NCBI RefSeq assembly: GCF_040438925.1
Contig: NZ_CP159258.1
Span: 248,001-312,000 of the forward strand
Source of the DNA: Pseudomonas sp. MYb327
GTDB taxonomy: Bacteria; Pseudomonadota; Gammaproteobacteria; Pseudomonadales; Pseudomonadaceae
Length of the DNA: 64,000 nt
Direction of reading: 5' to 3'
A model generated the notes under the pieces. That model was given only the letters and a program-made list of their open reading frames with translations. It had not been told where the DNA came from and made no database searches. The translations under genes and the position numbers were made by a program. This document shows positions 19,230 through 28,250 of this stretch, in pieces (position 1 is the stretch's first letter; each line of letters begins with the position of its first letter).

Positions 19230-19566
19230 GATGACTACCTTATGCAGTTCATAGGAGGGCAGGGAACAGTGCCGCAATAATAGTCAGGGTATTTCATCAA
19301 GTAAACATTAAAGCGAAGTTTATTTAATTTAGTTACGGTGAATTCGCCACACATTGGATGTGCGATTAAATAGTTCGAGACAGCCGGCCGAGATATTCAA
19401 AATTGAATGCCTGTAGATGAAAAACATCAAAGCAATTACGCCGTCCGCGAGGGCCGGCCACGCCTTGTCACGGACCCTCGGGCGGGATGGAAGGTGATCA
19501 ATACTGCAGTTTTGCTGCGCAATCGCTAGAATGGTCGCCTTTGCGAAGTTCTGGAGTTTCCCCCTA
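19230..19566. other. 337-bp divergent intergenic region mvaT/purU
   Basis: Besides the mvaT promoter, the left half is AT-rich (TTTAATGTTTACT-type stretches around 19300-19335) and the right half is normal GC. A TAGAAT -10-like hexamer at about 19527 could serve purU. No ORF with a ribosome site is seen. Confidence 0.5.
19277..19305 (-). promoter_or_regulatory. Sigma-70 promoter of mvaT
   Basis: On the minus strand a -35 TTTACT (19300-19305) and a -10 TATTAT (19277-19282) are separated by exactly 17 bases. Transcription would start about 40 bases before the mvaT ATG. The surrounding DNA is AT-rich for this genome, which is where MvaT itself would be expected to bind. Confidence 0.6.
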
Positions 19567-20415
19567 ATGCGCACTTTTCGGCTGGTGATTTCTTGCCCGG
19601 ACCGCGTCGGTATCGTTGCTAAAGTCAGTAACTTTCTGGCATCCCATAACGGCTGGATCACCGAAGCGAGCCACCACTCGGACAATCTCAGTGGCTGGTT
19701 CTTCATGCGTCACGAAATTCGTGCCGACTCGTTGCCTTTCGGTATCGAAGCCTTGCGCGAAGCGTTCGCGCCGATTGCCGAAGAGTTCTCGATGGACTGG
19801 CGCATCACCGATACCGCGCAGAAGAAGCGCGTGGTGCTGATGGCAAGCCGCGAATCCCACTGCCTCGCCGACTTGCTGCACCGCTGGCACAGCGATGAAC
19901 TGGATTGTGAAATCGCCTGCGTGATTTCCAACCACGACGACCTGCGCAGCATGGTCGAATGGCACGGCATTCCGTACTACCACGTGCCGGTCAACCCGCA
20001 GGATAAGGAGCCGGCGTTCGCCGAAGTCTCGCGCCTGGTCAAGCAGCATGACGCCGAAGTGGTGGTGCTGGCCCGCTACATGCAGATCTTGCCGCCGGAG
20101 TTGTGCAGCGAATACGCCCACAAAGTCATCAACATTCACCACAGCTTCCTGCCGTCGTTCGTCGGTGCCAAGCCTTATCACCAAGCCTCCCTGCGTGGCG
20201 TGAAGTTGATCGGTGCGACTTGCCACTACGTGACTGAAGAACTGGACGCCGGCCCGATCATCGAGCAGGACGTGGTGCGCGTCAGCCACAGCGACAGCAT
20301 CGAAGACATGGTGCGGTTCGGTCGTGACGTCGAGAAAATGGTGCTGGCTCGCGGACTGCGTTATCACCTGGAAGACCGCGTGCTGGTGCACGGCAACAAA
20401 ACCGTGGTGTTCTGA
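19567..20415 (+). CDS. purU: Formyltetrahydrofolate deformylase
   Basis: 282 residues. The enzyme hydrolyses 10-formyl-THF to formate and THF, balancing one-carbon pools. An N-terminal ACT domain (1-80, RLVISCPDRVGIVAKVSNFLASHNGWI) is followed by the formyltransferase domain, with the catalytic region INIHHSFLPSFVGAKPYHQA and the GATCHYVTEELDAGPII signature including the catalytic Asp. ATG 19567 is chosen over an upstream GTG because GGAG sits nine bases ahead and the family begins MRTFRLV. Pairs functionally with the gcvT/gcvP/sdaA one-carbon genes at the right end. Confidence 0.96.
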   Translation: MRTFRLVISCPDRVGIVAKVSNFLASHNGWITEASHHSDNLSGWFFMRHEIRADSLPFGIEALREAFAPIAEEFSMDWRITDTAQKKRVVLMASRESHCLADLLHRWHSDELDCEIACVISNHDDLRSMVEWHGIPYYHVPVNPQDKEPAFAEVSRLVKQHDAEVVVLARYMQILPPELCSEYAHKVINIHHSFLPSFVGAKPYHQASLRGVKLIGATCHYVTEELDAGPIIEQDVVRVSHSDSIEDMVRFGRDVEKMVLARGLRYHLEDRVLVHGNKTVVF

Positions 20416-20502
20416 TCTCCGTAACATCTCCCGGTTGAAATTCGAAGGGCCTGGGCGTTCAATCGCTCAGGCCCTTCGTCGTTTCTACCCGAGGACATGA
20501 AC

Positions 20503-20685
20503 ATGGCCGATCCACTGGACAAAGCCACTTCCAAGGCACCCGCCACACTGGGTGAGGGTTGTTTGAGTCGTTACGATCCGGATGACATGGGCCCTGAGGA
20601 CGGTACGGATTTTCCTGGTGCCGCCGAATTGTGGGAGCAGTTGCAGGATGAGTCTGACGCAGAGAACAAGGACTCCAACCTGTAG
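20503..20685 (+). CDS. Small acidic hypothetical protein, 60 residues
   Basis: Not recognised. An acidic protein (GEGCLSRYDPDDMGPEDGTDF..., ELWEQLQDESDAENKD) with no membrane segment. ATG 20503 is spaced properly from GAGG; an ATG six bases upstream (20497) is too close to it. Its stop codon TAG lies inside the GTAGGAGC end of a REP element, so the REP insertion or boundary defines the C-terminus. It follows purU by 87 bases and may share its transcript. Confidence 0.65.
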   Translation: MADPLDKATSKAPATLGEGCLSRYDPDDMGPEDGTDFPGAAELWEQLQDESDAENKDSNL

Positions 20686-20760
20686 GAGCCGGCTGCTGGC
20701 GATGGATTTTGAGCCTTGCATTGGCCGTCGGATCGCTATCGCTGGCAAGCCATCTCCTAC
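20682..20760. repeat. REP doublet (REPIN)
   Basis: Inverted REP copies GTAGGAGCCGGCTGCTGGCGA and TCGCTGGCAAGCCATCTCCTAC face each other, the arrangement of Pseudomonas REPINs. The left arm contains the stop codon of the preceding small gene. Confidence 0.85.
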
Positions 20761-20773
20761 GGATTCTCGATGA

Positions 20774-21769
20774 TCAGGCTTGCTTGAGTCTCATCAATTT
20801 CTTGAGCAACGGTCGCCCAAGCATCAGCAGAAACACCGGGCCACCGACCAGCAAATAGAAATAGTAGGTCACCGCTCGCCAGATCAAAATCGCCGCTGCC
20901 GCCGTGGATTTCCCCACCATCGGAGCCAACAGCGCGGCCGACGTCAGTTCCGCCGCCCCGGCCCCTCCGGGCAACAGGCTGAACTGCCCCGCGCTCAGTG
21001 ACAGCATCTGGATGAGGAAACACCAGGCCCACTGCAAGTCCGCGCCGAGTCCGCGCAGCGCCAGATACAGCACGCTGTAGCGCAGGAACCAGTGCAGGCA
21101 GGTCAGGGCAAATACCGTGATCAACGTCTGAAACGGCAGCTTGAGCGTGTCGGTAAATGCCGCCAGGAAGCGCAGGAGTTTTCGCGCCCAGCGCATACGG
21201 GTCGTGAATTGAACATTGAGACGTGCCAGCAATCGCCCGCTCAGGCGAATCAGCGAACGGTGATAGCGCGCCACCAGCACGCAACTGAGCAGCCCACCAA
21301 ACATCGAGACGGCGCTGACGGTCAGCAGCCACTCCATTCGCTGACTCAGATGCTGGAACAGCGCATAGATCAGAATCCCGCTCAGTGCACAGAGAAAAAA
21401 CAACAAATCGCTCAGTTGGTCCATGGCGAACACGGCACTGCTTCGGGCCGGGCGGACGCCGTTACGCGCTAACAGCGCCATGATCGTCAGTGGTCCTCCA
21501 CTGCCGCCGGGCGTGGCGCAGTAGGCGAACTCGGCGGCCATCACCACCCCGAGGCTTTTGATCGGCCTCACCTTGTCGCGCTGATCACCCAGTAAAAGCT
21601 GCAGGCGCATCGTGTTGACGACCCAGCACAGCAGGATCATGCCGAACATCACCAGCAACCCGCTCAACGGAAAGCTCTGCAGCCGAGACCAAGTCTCGTT
21701 CCCGCCCAACACCCAGGGAATCAGCACCGCCCCAAGCAGGCCGATCAGCAGCAGAATCCCGCGACTCAT
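20774..21769 (-). CDS. LPG synthase-like integral membrane protein (UPF0104 / flippase-like)
   Basis: 331 residues with about eight membrane helices (MSRGILLLIGLLGAVLIPWVLGG at the start, FHEL-type AEFAYCATPGGSGGPLTIM, LSLSAGQFSLLPGGAGAAEL). It belongs to the lysylphosphatidylglycerol synthase TM/AglD family, whose members flip or handle lipid-linked glycans or phospholipids, but it lacks the soluble MprF synthase domain. ATG 21769 overlaps the deacetylase stop (ATGA), so the two are translationally coupled. It is the third gene of an operon with a GT4 glycosyltransferase and a polysaccharide deacetylase, which suggests a role in an envelope glycolipid or exported glycan. Confidence 0.88.
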   Translation of the reverse strand: MSRGILLLIGLLGAVLIPWVLGGNETWSRLQSFPLSGLLVMFGMILLCWVVNTMRLQLLLGDQRDKVRPIKSLGVVMAAEFAYCATPGGSGGPLTIMALLARNGVRPARSSAVFAMDQLSDLLFFLCALSGILIYALFQHLSQRMEWLLTVSAVSMFGGLLSCVLVARYHRSLIRLSGRLLARLNVQFTTRMRWARKLLRFLAAFTDTLKLPFQTLITVFALTCLHWFLRYSVLYLALRGLGADLQWAWCFLIQMLSLSAGQFSLLPGGAGAAELTSAALLAPMVGKSTAAAAILIWRAVTYYFYLLVGGPVFLLMLGRPLLKKLMRLKQA

Positions 21770-22542
21770 GCGGCGCGACCTGAGCGGTGGCTTTGCAGCG
21801 CCAGCCAATTGGCCTTGGTCATCGGCACCCGACCTTCGGCGAGCAGTCGCTTGAGTGTTTGCAGCCAATAGTCACGGGAAAACTCATGACGCATGTCCAC
21901 CGGGTGCAGGCCAAGTCGAATGACCGGCGCTTGCCGCCACTGTTGCTCGCGCTGATTGCTGACAAGTTTCGACAAGCCCCGACGCCAGGCGCTGCGCGCA
22001 CTCCAGACCAGGCCCGGCGCATCGATCGCTGAGAAGTCTGGCAAACGATAGAGATGTTGCGCGTCGCTGGTGTAACTCAGCGGCAGTTGGCGCAACGCTT
22101 GACGGGTGCCCTCGCTCATCAACCAGGCTGGCGCGACGAAACCGTGCAGCGGCCAGTCGTAACGCTGGAACACGTCGATGCCGGCATGCAGGCGGGTGAG
22201 AGCCTCTTCCCGCGAAAGGCTGTAGAACTCGCCTTCGTGGGTATAAACGCGGCGCATGAACCAGTCTCGCGGATTGCTCGCCATCGGCCCGTCGTCGCAA
22301 TGAAAATAACCGTGCAGCGCCAGTTCATCGCCCCGGGCCAGCCTTTCATCGAGCACTCGGCGAAACCCCGCGTGCGCGTCCAGGTCGTTGTGTTTGTGAA
22401 AGTCCGGCACCACCAGCCACGTCATTGGCACAGTGCCGAGGGCGTCGACGGCTTCGACAAAGGGTTGGTAATCGGCCCAGGTCTGCGGCGCGACGTCGTG
22501 CAATACCAACAGCAGGCTGGGCTTATTCATGGGATCAGCCAT
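21766..22542 (-). CDS. DUF2334 polysaccharide deacetylase family protein
   Basis: 258 residues of the DUF2334/polysaccharide deacetylase fold. The metal-binding and catalytic markers are present: LVLHDVAPQTW near the N-terminus (catalytic Asp), HGYFH with the H-x3-H metal ligands, and HGFVAPAW. It would remove acyl groups from a glycan; no signal peptide is seen, so it likely acts in the cytoplasm or on an inner-leaflet intermediate. ATG 22542 gives an 8-base overlap with the glycosyltransferase stop; ATG 22530, four bases after that stop, is an alternative. Confidence 0.88.
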   Translation of the reverse strand: MADPMNKPSLLLVLHDVAPQTWADYQPFVEAVDALGTVPMTWLVVPDFHKHNDLDAHAGFRRVLDERLARGDELALHGYFHCDDGPMASNPRDWFMRRVYTHEGEFYSLSREEALTRLHAGIDVFQRYDWPLHGFVAPAWLMSEGTRQALRQLPLSYTSDAQHLYRLPDFSAIDAPGLVWSARSAWRRGLSKLVSNQREQQWRQAPVIRLGLHPVDMRHEFSRDYWLQTLKRLLAEGRVPMTKANWLALQSHRSGRAA

Positions 22543-23647
22543 TGACCACTCGTGGCAATGGGTTGCCGAGCACGGCGTGATAGTGACCGAGCAAGCTGTT
22601 GACCACGGTGTCCCAGGCGTAGTGTTTTTCGACATGCCGTCGGGCTTGTCGACCGAGGACCGCGCTGCCGGCATTGAACAACTCGCGCACGGCATTGGCC
22701 ATCGCCAGGGGATCGTTCGGTCGGCACCGCAAGCCGCATTGATCGGTGACGATTTCTTCAAAAGCCCCCGCTGCCACGGCTACCACCGGAATACCGCTGG
22801 CCATGGCTTCCAGTATCACCAGGCCGAAGGTTTCCTGGTCGCCGGCATGCAGCAATGCATCGGCACTGGCCATCAGGCGTGCGACTTGGGGGGCGGGACA
22901 GAACTCGTCAATGACGGTGACGTTGGCCGGTACGACGCTCGGCATCGATGAGCCAACCAGCAACAAGTGATAACGCCGGCCCAGATGTTTCATGCAGTCG
23001 AGCAGCACCGGCAGGTTTTTTTCTTTGGACCCGCGCCCGGCGAAAATCAGCAGGTGCGTGTTTTCGTCGATCCCCAGTTCGGCGCGCAAGCCGGGATCGC
23101 GGGCATCGGGATGGAAGGTTTGCAAATCGACGCCCAAGGGCTGGACGAAGACGTTCCTCACTCCCAGGCCAATCAGTTTGTCGGCCATCACCCGGCTCGG
23201 CGCCAGCACCCGGTCGAAGTTGCTGTAAAGCTTGCTGACATAGGCTTCCACGTTAGGCGTAACCCAGTTGCCCATGCGGTTGCTGACCAGCAATGGCAGG
23301 TCCGAATGATAGAAGCCTATCACCGGGACATCGAGTTGCCGTCGAGCATCCAGAGCGGCCCAGGCGGTGAGATACGGGTCGCCGACTTCTATCAGTTCGG
23401 GTTGCAAATCGTGCAGGACATTGCGCCAGGGCGCGAGGCGGAGAGGGAAGCGGTAGCCTTTGCCGAAAGGCAGGGCGGGTGCCGGGACGGTGAAAATACC
23501 TTCCTGTTCACTGAAAGAAGCCCCCGGTATCAGCAAACTGTGGCGAATGCCCGGCCGTGTGTACAGGCGACGGTGCTTGGCATCCAGATAAGTGCGCACG
23601 CCACCGCTGGCGGGGGCGTAGAACATGGTTATGTCCGCGATATGCAC
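22535..23647 (-). CDS. GT4 family glycosyltransferase
   Basis: About 370 residues with the GT-B layout: an N-terminal Rossmann domain (HIADITMFYAPASGGVRTYL) and a C-terminal nucleotide-sugar domain with the GT4 E-x7-E motif (DQETFGLVILEAMASGIPVVA). It likely transfers a hexose from a nucleotide sugar to a lipid or glycan acceptor; the acceptor is unknown. The start is uncertain. GGAGG lies one base from ATG 23656 and ten bases from GTG 23647; I prefer GTG 23647 on spacing. First gene of the GT4, deacetylase, flippase operon, whose genes overlap or abut. Confidence 0.87.
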   Translation of the reverse strand: MHIADITMFYAPASGGVRTYLDAKHRRLYTRPGIRHSLLIPGASFSEQEGIFTVPAPALPFGKGYRFPLRLAPWRNVLHDLQPELIEVGDPYLTAWAALDARRQLDVPVIGFYHSDLPLLVSNRMGNWVTPNVEAYVSKLYSNFDRVLAPSRVMADKLIGLGVRNVFVQPLGVDLQTFHPDARDPGLRAELGIDENTHLLIFAGRGSKEKNLPVLLDCMKHLGRRYHLLLVGSSMPSVVPANVTVIDEFCPAPQVARLMASADALLHAGDQETFGLVILEAMASGIPVVAVAAGAFEEIVTDQCGLRCRPNDPLAMANAVRELFNAGSAVLGRQARRHVEKHYAWDTVVNSLLGHYHAVLGNPLPRVVNG

Positions 23648-23763
23648 GATGAACATCCCTCCGGTCCGTTGTTCTCCCTAGGTTGACCTTCCTGAAGAAT
23701 AGATGTTCGGTTGGGGTTTGGACGGCGGGGCATAGCGGAGTTTTTGCGGAGTGTTACAGACGG

Positions 23764-23842
23764 CCATCGCTGGCAAGCCAGCTCCTATAGAGATCTTTGT
23801 TGCACTGTATATCTACTGTAGGAGCTGGCTTGCCAGCGATGG
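23764..23842. repeat. REP doublet (REPIN)
   Basis: Two perfectly complementary 24-base arms (CCATCGCTGGCAAGCCAGCT... and its reverse complement) separated by about 31 AT-rich bases. It sits between the glycosyltransferase and the chemoreceptor. Confidence 0.9.
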
Positions 23843-23857
23843 GGCGGCGAAAGCGCC

Positions 23858-25747
23858 TTAGATCCTGAAACTACCGACCAGTTGCTGCAACCGCGCCGCC
23901 TGTTGCTCAAGATCCGAACACGCCCGCAACGTCGATTGCAGGTTTTCCACGCCTTCCTGATTGAGGGTGTTGATCTCGGTGATGTCGACGTTGATCGATT
24001 CCACCACTGCCGTCTGTTCTTCGGTCGCCGTGGCCACTGACTGGTTCATGCCGTCGATCTCGCCGATGCGCTGGGTCACGCTGCTCAGGCGTTCGCCCGC
24101 CAGGTTGGCGATCTCCACACTGTCCTGGCTGTGGCGCTGGCTGTCGCTCATGGTACTGACGGATTCGCGGGCGCCGACTTGCAGCTCCTCGATCATGGTC
24201 TGCACTTGTTGCGCCGACTCCTGAGTACGGTGCGCCAGGTTGCGCACTTCATCGGCCACCACCGCAAACCCGCGTCCCGCTTCACCCGCACGCGCTGCTT
24301 CGATGGCGGCGTTAAGCGCCAGCAGGTTGGTTTGCTGGGAGATGCTGGTAATCACTTCGAGGATCTGCCCGATGTTCACGGTTTTGCTGTTGAGCGACTC
24401 AATGTTGCTGCTGGAGGCGCTGAGCATGTGCGACAGCTGATTCATCGCGACAATGCTGCGATCCACCACCTGCTGACCGTCTTCCGCCAGGCTGCGGGCA
24501 TCGCTGGCCTGGTTCGACGCTTGCGCGGCGTTGCGGGCGATTTCCTGGGCGGCGGCCCCGAGCTGATTGATCGCCGCCGCCACGCTGTTGGTGCGCGAGG
24601 CTTGCTGGTCGGAGTTGTACATCGACGAGTTCGAAGCCGCGACCACACGCAAGGCCACTTCATTGACCTGGCCGGTGGCCGAGCACACCTCGCGGATCGA
24701 ACCGTGAATACGCTCCACGAAACGGTTGAACGCGGTGCCGAGGATGCCGAATTCATCGTTGTTCACAATGGTCAGGCGTTTGGTCAGGTCTCCTTCGCCG
24801 TCGGCAATGTCGGCCATGGCGCGGGTCATCACGTGCAACGGCTGGATCAGGATGCGGATAAGCATGCCCAGCAGGGCGATGATGATCACGACGGAAATGA
24901 CCGTCGCAACGACCGCCGAGGCGCGGAATTCGCTGAGCATCGAGAAGGCTTTCTCCTTGTCGACGGACAGACCGATGTACCAGTTGACGGATGGCAGGCC
25001 CTTGATCGGGGTGAAGGTGACGAGTCGGGTCTTGCCATCGACGTCCACTTCACTGAAGTCACGACTGATGCGCGGGGTGCTTTTCGGGTACGCCTCGCTC
25101 AGGGACTTCATCACCAGGGTTTTGTCCGGGTGAACCAGGATCTTGCCGTCGGCGCTGACCAGAAAGGCGTAACCCATGCCATCGAAGTCGCGGGCACTGA
25201 GGGTGTCGATCAAGGTTTGCAGGCTCAAGTCACCGCCGACCACGCCGACGCTTTGCCCGGCCTTTTTCGAAGCGATGGCCATGGAGATGATTGTTTGACC
25301 GGTCGCGGCATCGACGTAGGGTTCGGTCAGGGTCGCGGTGCTGCTGTTTTCCGCGCCCTTGTACCAAGGGCGGACCCGTGGGTCGAAACCGTCAGGCATT
25401 TTCGCGTCCGGACGGATGGTGAAGTGCCCGGTGGCATCGCCCAGGTAGGACGCCATGAATGTCGACGTCAGAGCTTTCTGTTCAAGCAGACTGGCAACGT
25501 TGGGTTGTTCCGGGTTGATGGCGATGTTCTGGGCGAGGTTTTCGATCAGCAGAATACGGCCGGTCAGCCACGTCTGGATGTTGTTCGCGGTGACATCGCC
25601 CATCTCATTGAGGTAGTTGTCCAGGTCTTCGCGGATGGCGTTGCGCTGTAAATAGTCGTTGTACAGGGAGAACGAGGAGAAGGTGGCAATGACGATGAGG
25701 GCGGCGGCAAGCAGGATTTTATGGCTGAAGCGTAGATTTTTGTTCAT
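23858..25747 (-). CDS. Methyl-accepting chemotaxis protein, PctA-type amino-acid receptor
   Basis: 629 residues, as I recall for P. aeruginosa PctA. One membrane helix lies at about 10-32, a periplasmic dCache domain to about 275, then a second helix, HAMP, and the signalling domain with the hairpin tip [22 protein letters not shown]. The amino-acid motif of dCache sensors is readable in PctA numbering: R126, W128, Y129, Y144, D146 and D173 are all there, while position 121 is Phe instead of the usual Tyr. It should bind the carboxyl and amino groups of amino acids and drive chemotaxis. ATG 25747 is chosen to fit the family. From memory, pctA-C also lie near sbcB-mvaT-purU in P. aeruginosa. 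Confidence 0.93.
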   Translation of the reverse strand: MNKNLRFSHKILLAAALIVIATFSSFSLYNDYLQRNAIREDLDNYLNEMGDVTANNIQTWLTGRILLIENLAQNIAINPEQPNVASLLEQKALTSTFMASYLGDATGHFTIRPDAKMPDGFDPRVRPWYKGAENSSTATLTEPYVDAATGQTIISMAIASKKAGQSVGVVGGDLSLQTLIDTLSARDFDGMGYAFLVSADGKILVHPDKTLVMKSLSEAYPKSTPRISRDFSEVDVDGKTRLVTFTPIKGLPSVNWYIGLSVDKEKAFSMLSEFRASAVVATVISVVIIIALLGMLIRILIQPLHVMTRAMADIADGEGDLTKRLTIVNNDEFGILGTAFNRFVERIHGSIREVCSATGQVNEVALRVVAASNSSMYNSDQQASRTNSVAAAINQLGAAAQEIARNAAQASNQASDARSLAEDGQQVVDRSIVAMNQLSHMLSASSSNIESLNSKTVNIGQILEVITSISQQTNLLALNAAIEAARAGEAGRGFAVVADEVRNLAHRTQESAQQVQTMIEELQVGARESVSTMSDSQRHSQDSVEIANLAGERLSSVTQRIGEIDGMNQSVATATEEQTAVVESINVDITEINTLNQEGVENLQSTLRACSDLEQQAARLQQLVGSFRI

Positions 25748-25924
25748 GGCTTGGAGTTCCGCTAAGGTCTTAATGCCCAGCACGTGCTTTTATAAAGGCA
25801 CGTAAATCGGGCACGGTTGAAAGCAAGTGATATTTCCATCGCTCCTTAAGGGAAATGTCCTACCAGATTGTGTCTGTCTGCTTTGTCGTTATTTCTATCG
25901 GCCGTGTAGGACCAAAGATTAACC

Positions 25925-27418
25925 ATGGGTGACCAAATGCCTGACTCATTGCAACTCGTTATCGGCGCCGATCTCGCGGGGCAGCCGATCGCCCAGGCCA
26001 TGCGCCTGGCGAACCGTCACGGTTTGATCGCCGGTGCCACGGGGACCGGTAAAACCGTCACTTTGCAACGCATGGCCGAAGCCTTCAGCGATGCCGGCGT
26101 GGCGGTGTTCGCCGCCGATATCAAAGGTGACCTGTGCGGGCTCGGCGCCGCGGGCAATCCTCAGGGCAAGATCGCCGAACGGATCGCCGGGATGCCGTGG
26201 CTGAACCACAAGCCTGCGGCTTATCCGGTCACCCTGTGGGACATCCACGGTCAGTCCGGTCATCCATTGCGTACAACCTTGAGTGAAATGGGGCCGCTGC
26301 TGTTAGGAAGCTTGCTGGAGCTGACCGACAGTCAGCAGTCGGCGCTGTACGCCGCCTTCAAGGTTGCCGACCGCGAGGGCTTGTTACTCCTGGATTTGAA
26401 AGACCTGAAGGCGCTGCTCAATCACCTCAAGGACAATCCGGCGTTGCTGGGCGACGATGCAGCGTTGATGACCACCGGTTCCAGCCAGGCTTTACTAAGG
26501 CGTTTGGCGACTCTGGAGCAGCAGGGCGCTGAAGCGCTGTTCGGCGAGCCGGCATTGCAGCTCGAAGACATTCTGCAACCGACCGCCGAGGGCCGTGGGC
26601 GCATTCACTTGCTCGATGCCAGTCGTCTGGTGCATGAAGCGCCGAAGGTCTACGCGACGTTCTTGTTGTGGTTGTTGGCCGAATTGTTCGAGCAGCTGCC
26701 GGAGCGCGGCGATGCGGACAAACCTCTGCTGGCGTTGTTTTTCGACGAAGCGCACTTGTTGTTCGCCGGTACGCCCAAGGCGTTGCAGGATCGGCTGGAG
26801 CAAGTGGTACGGCTGATTCGCTCGAAAGGCGTGGGTGTTTATTTCGTCACCCAATCGCCGGGTGACTTGCCGGATGACGTGCTGGCGCAACTGGGGCTGC
26901 GGATACAGCACGGCTTGCGTGCCTTTACCGCCAAGGAACAGAAATCTCTGCGGGCGGTGGCCGAGGGCTTCCGGCCGAACCCGGCGTTCGATGCTTTATC
27001 GGTGTTGACTGAACTCGGGATCGGCGAGGCGCTGGTGGGTACTTTGCAGGACAAGGGCACGCCCGAGATGGTGCAGCGGGTTTTGGTGGCGCCCCCTCAA
27101 TCGCGGATCGGGCCGCTGAGTGATGCCGAGCGTCGGGGATTGATCGCTGGTTCGTCGTTGCAGGGTCGTTATGACAAACCGATTGATCGCGAGTCAGCGT
27201 ATGAAGTGCTGATGGGGCGCAAGGGGCTGGCGCCGGAACCCGAAACTGCACCTGGCAAACCGGAAGAACCGAGTTTCACCGAACAGGCGGGAGAGTTTCT
27301 CGGCACGGCGGCGGGGAAGGCGCTGAAGTCGGCGATGCAACAGGCAGCGAATCAAATTGGCCGACAGTTGGTGCGCGGCTTGATGGGCTCTTTATTAGGC
27401 GGCAAAAAACGCCGTTAA
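25925..27418 (+). CDS. HerA/DUF853 family ATPase (YjgR-like)
   Basis: 497 residues. A helicase HerA-like P-loop ATPase with Walker A GATGTGKTVTLQRM near residue 40, Walker B LLALFFDEAHLLF near residue 275 and a following IRSKGVGVYFVTQSPGDLPDDV segment. The DUF853 group (E. coli YjgR) is related to DNA-translocating HerA/FtsK ATPases, but its cellular job is not established. The C-terminus has a low-complexity alanine-rich tail ending in basic residues (GGKKRR). An in-frame ATG at 25937 is an alternative start; no strong Shine-Dalgarno decides. Confidence 0.92.
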   Translation: MGDQMPDSLQLVIGADLAGQPIAQAMRLANRHGLIAGATGTGKTVTLQRMAEAFSDAGVAVFAADIKGDLCGLGAAGNPQGKIAERIAGMPWLNHKPAAYPVTLWDIHGQSGHPLRTTLSEMGPLLLGSLLELTDSQQSALYAAFKVADREGLLLLDLKDLKALLNHLKDNPALLGDDAALMTTGSSQALLRRLATLEQQGAEALFGEPALQLEDILQPTAEGRGRIHLLDASRLVHEAPKVYATFLLWLLAELFEQLPERGDADKPLLALFFDEAHLLFAGTPKALQDRLEQVVRLIRSKGVGVYFVTQSPGDLPDDVLAQLGLRIQHGLRAFTAKEQKSLRAVAEGFRPNPAFDALSVLTELGIGEALVGTLQDKGTPEMVQRVLVAPPQSRIGPLSDAERRGLIAGSSLQGRYDKPIDRESAYEVLMGRKGLAPEPETAPGKPEEPSFTEQAGEFLGTAAGKALKSAMQQAANQIGRQLVRGLMGSLLGGKKRR

Positions 27419-27422
27419 AAGC

Positions 27423-27477
27423 AAAGATCGCAGCGACCTGCAGGACCTGCAGGACCTGCCGCCGACTGCGATCTTTT
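27423..27477. terminator. Bidirectional hairpin terminator with internal 9-bp tandem repeat
   Basis: An 11-bp perfect stem AAAGATCGCAG / CTGCGATCTTT closes a loop made of GACCTGCAG repeated twice plus a partial third copy (27435-27459). It lies between the convergent DUF853 and dciA genes, and a T-run follows on the plus strand. Confidence 0.7.
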
Positions 27478-27487
27478 GATCTAGCTT

Positions 27488-27943
27488 CTAATTCCGTGTC
27501 TTGGCGTGCGCAGCCAAACGCTCCAGCGCCGCCCGCAAATTCGGATCACTGATGCCGTCAGCGGTGGCCTGAATCGTTGCAGCGGCATCATTGGACAAAT
27601 CCATCGTATGACCGGTCGCACCTCGCTGAACGGTGGGCGGCTGAACCTTGAACAGAATCCGCGTGAGGTTGGTGAACTCGTCGAACATCTGCAGTTGCCG
27701 TTGCAGGCGCTTTTGCTGGTAGCGCAGGCGGGTAGCCCAGTGGCCATCGGTGACAATCAGCAACAAACTGCCTTCGCGCCACGACGCCACATGACAGTGT
27801 TCGCGAGCGGCGGGTTGCAACTGGCTTTCGAGCAAACGTTGCAAATGACCCAGGCGTTGCGCGTGGCCAAGAATGGCTTTAAGCGGCTTGGCTTCGCGTA
27901 GTAGAACGGCCGGTACTTTGGCCGTAAGTGGGCGAAATGCCAT
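27488..27943 (-). CDS. dciA: DUF721 protein DciA, replicative helicase loader
   Basis: 151 residues from ATG 27943 (MAFRPLTAKVPAVLLRE); AGGG lies upstream and the longer ORF adds an unrelated 29-residue leader. The DUF721 domain is in the first 100 residues (LKAILGHAQRLGHLQRLLESQL...HCHVASWREGSLLLIVTDGHWATRLRYQQ). DciA is the ancestral loader of the DnaB helicase in bacteria that lack DnaC, and was shown to be essential in P. aeruginosa, where from memory its gene also lies beside secA. Divergent from secA here. Confidence 0.92.
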   Translation of the reverse strand: MAFRPLTAKVPAVLLREAKPLKAILGHAQRLGHLQRLLESQLQPAAREHCHVASWREGSLLLIVTDGHWATRLRYQQKRLQRQLQMFDEFTNLTRILFKVQPPTVQRGATGHTMDLSNDAAATIQATADGISDPNLRAALERLAAHAKTRN

Positions 27944-28250
27944 GATCAGACCCTGAAGTAACAGAGTCGCCATGGTAGCAGAAAGCACCGGATGCACTCG
28001 CCCCATTGCTTTTGTCCCTGCTTTGCTCATTAAATCAACGACTAACTTCTTCCCTTGATGGCTTGAAGTTGAGCAAAACGCCCCTATTTTAAGTGAGCCC
28101 CGTCAAAGCGCAGTGCCAGCATCGTGGAATATCGCCACTTTCCTCACCACCGTTTCCGGGTAGAATGCTCGTTCGCATGCGGCCATGAGGGCTGCACGGG
28201 CGACTCACGGGGCCGCCCTCCATCCCTTTAGTGTGGAAGATCCTGCCGAT
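27944..28250. other. 307-bp divergent region dciA/secA
   Basis: Holds both promoters. A TAGAAT hexamer at 28161-28166 is the best -10 candidate for secA, though its -35 is weak. The ORF that runs into secA from 28185 has no ribosome site. I see no SecM-like arrest peptide. Confidence 0.4.

Noticed and set aside
24131..25651. 506-codon plus-strand ORF opposite the chemoreceptor
   Set aside because: The minus-strand protein matches PctA residue by residue, so this ORF is a shadow.
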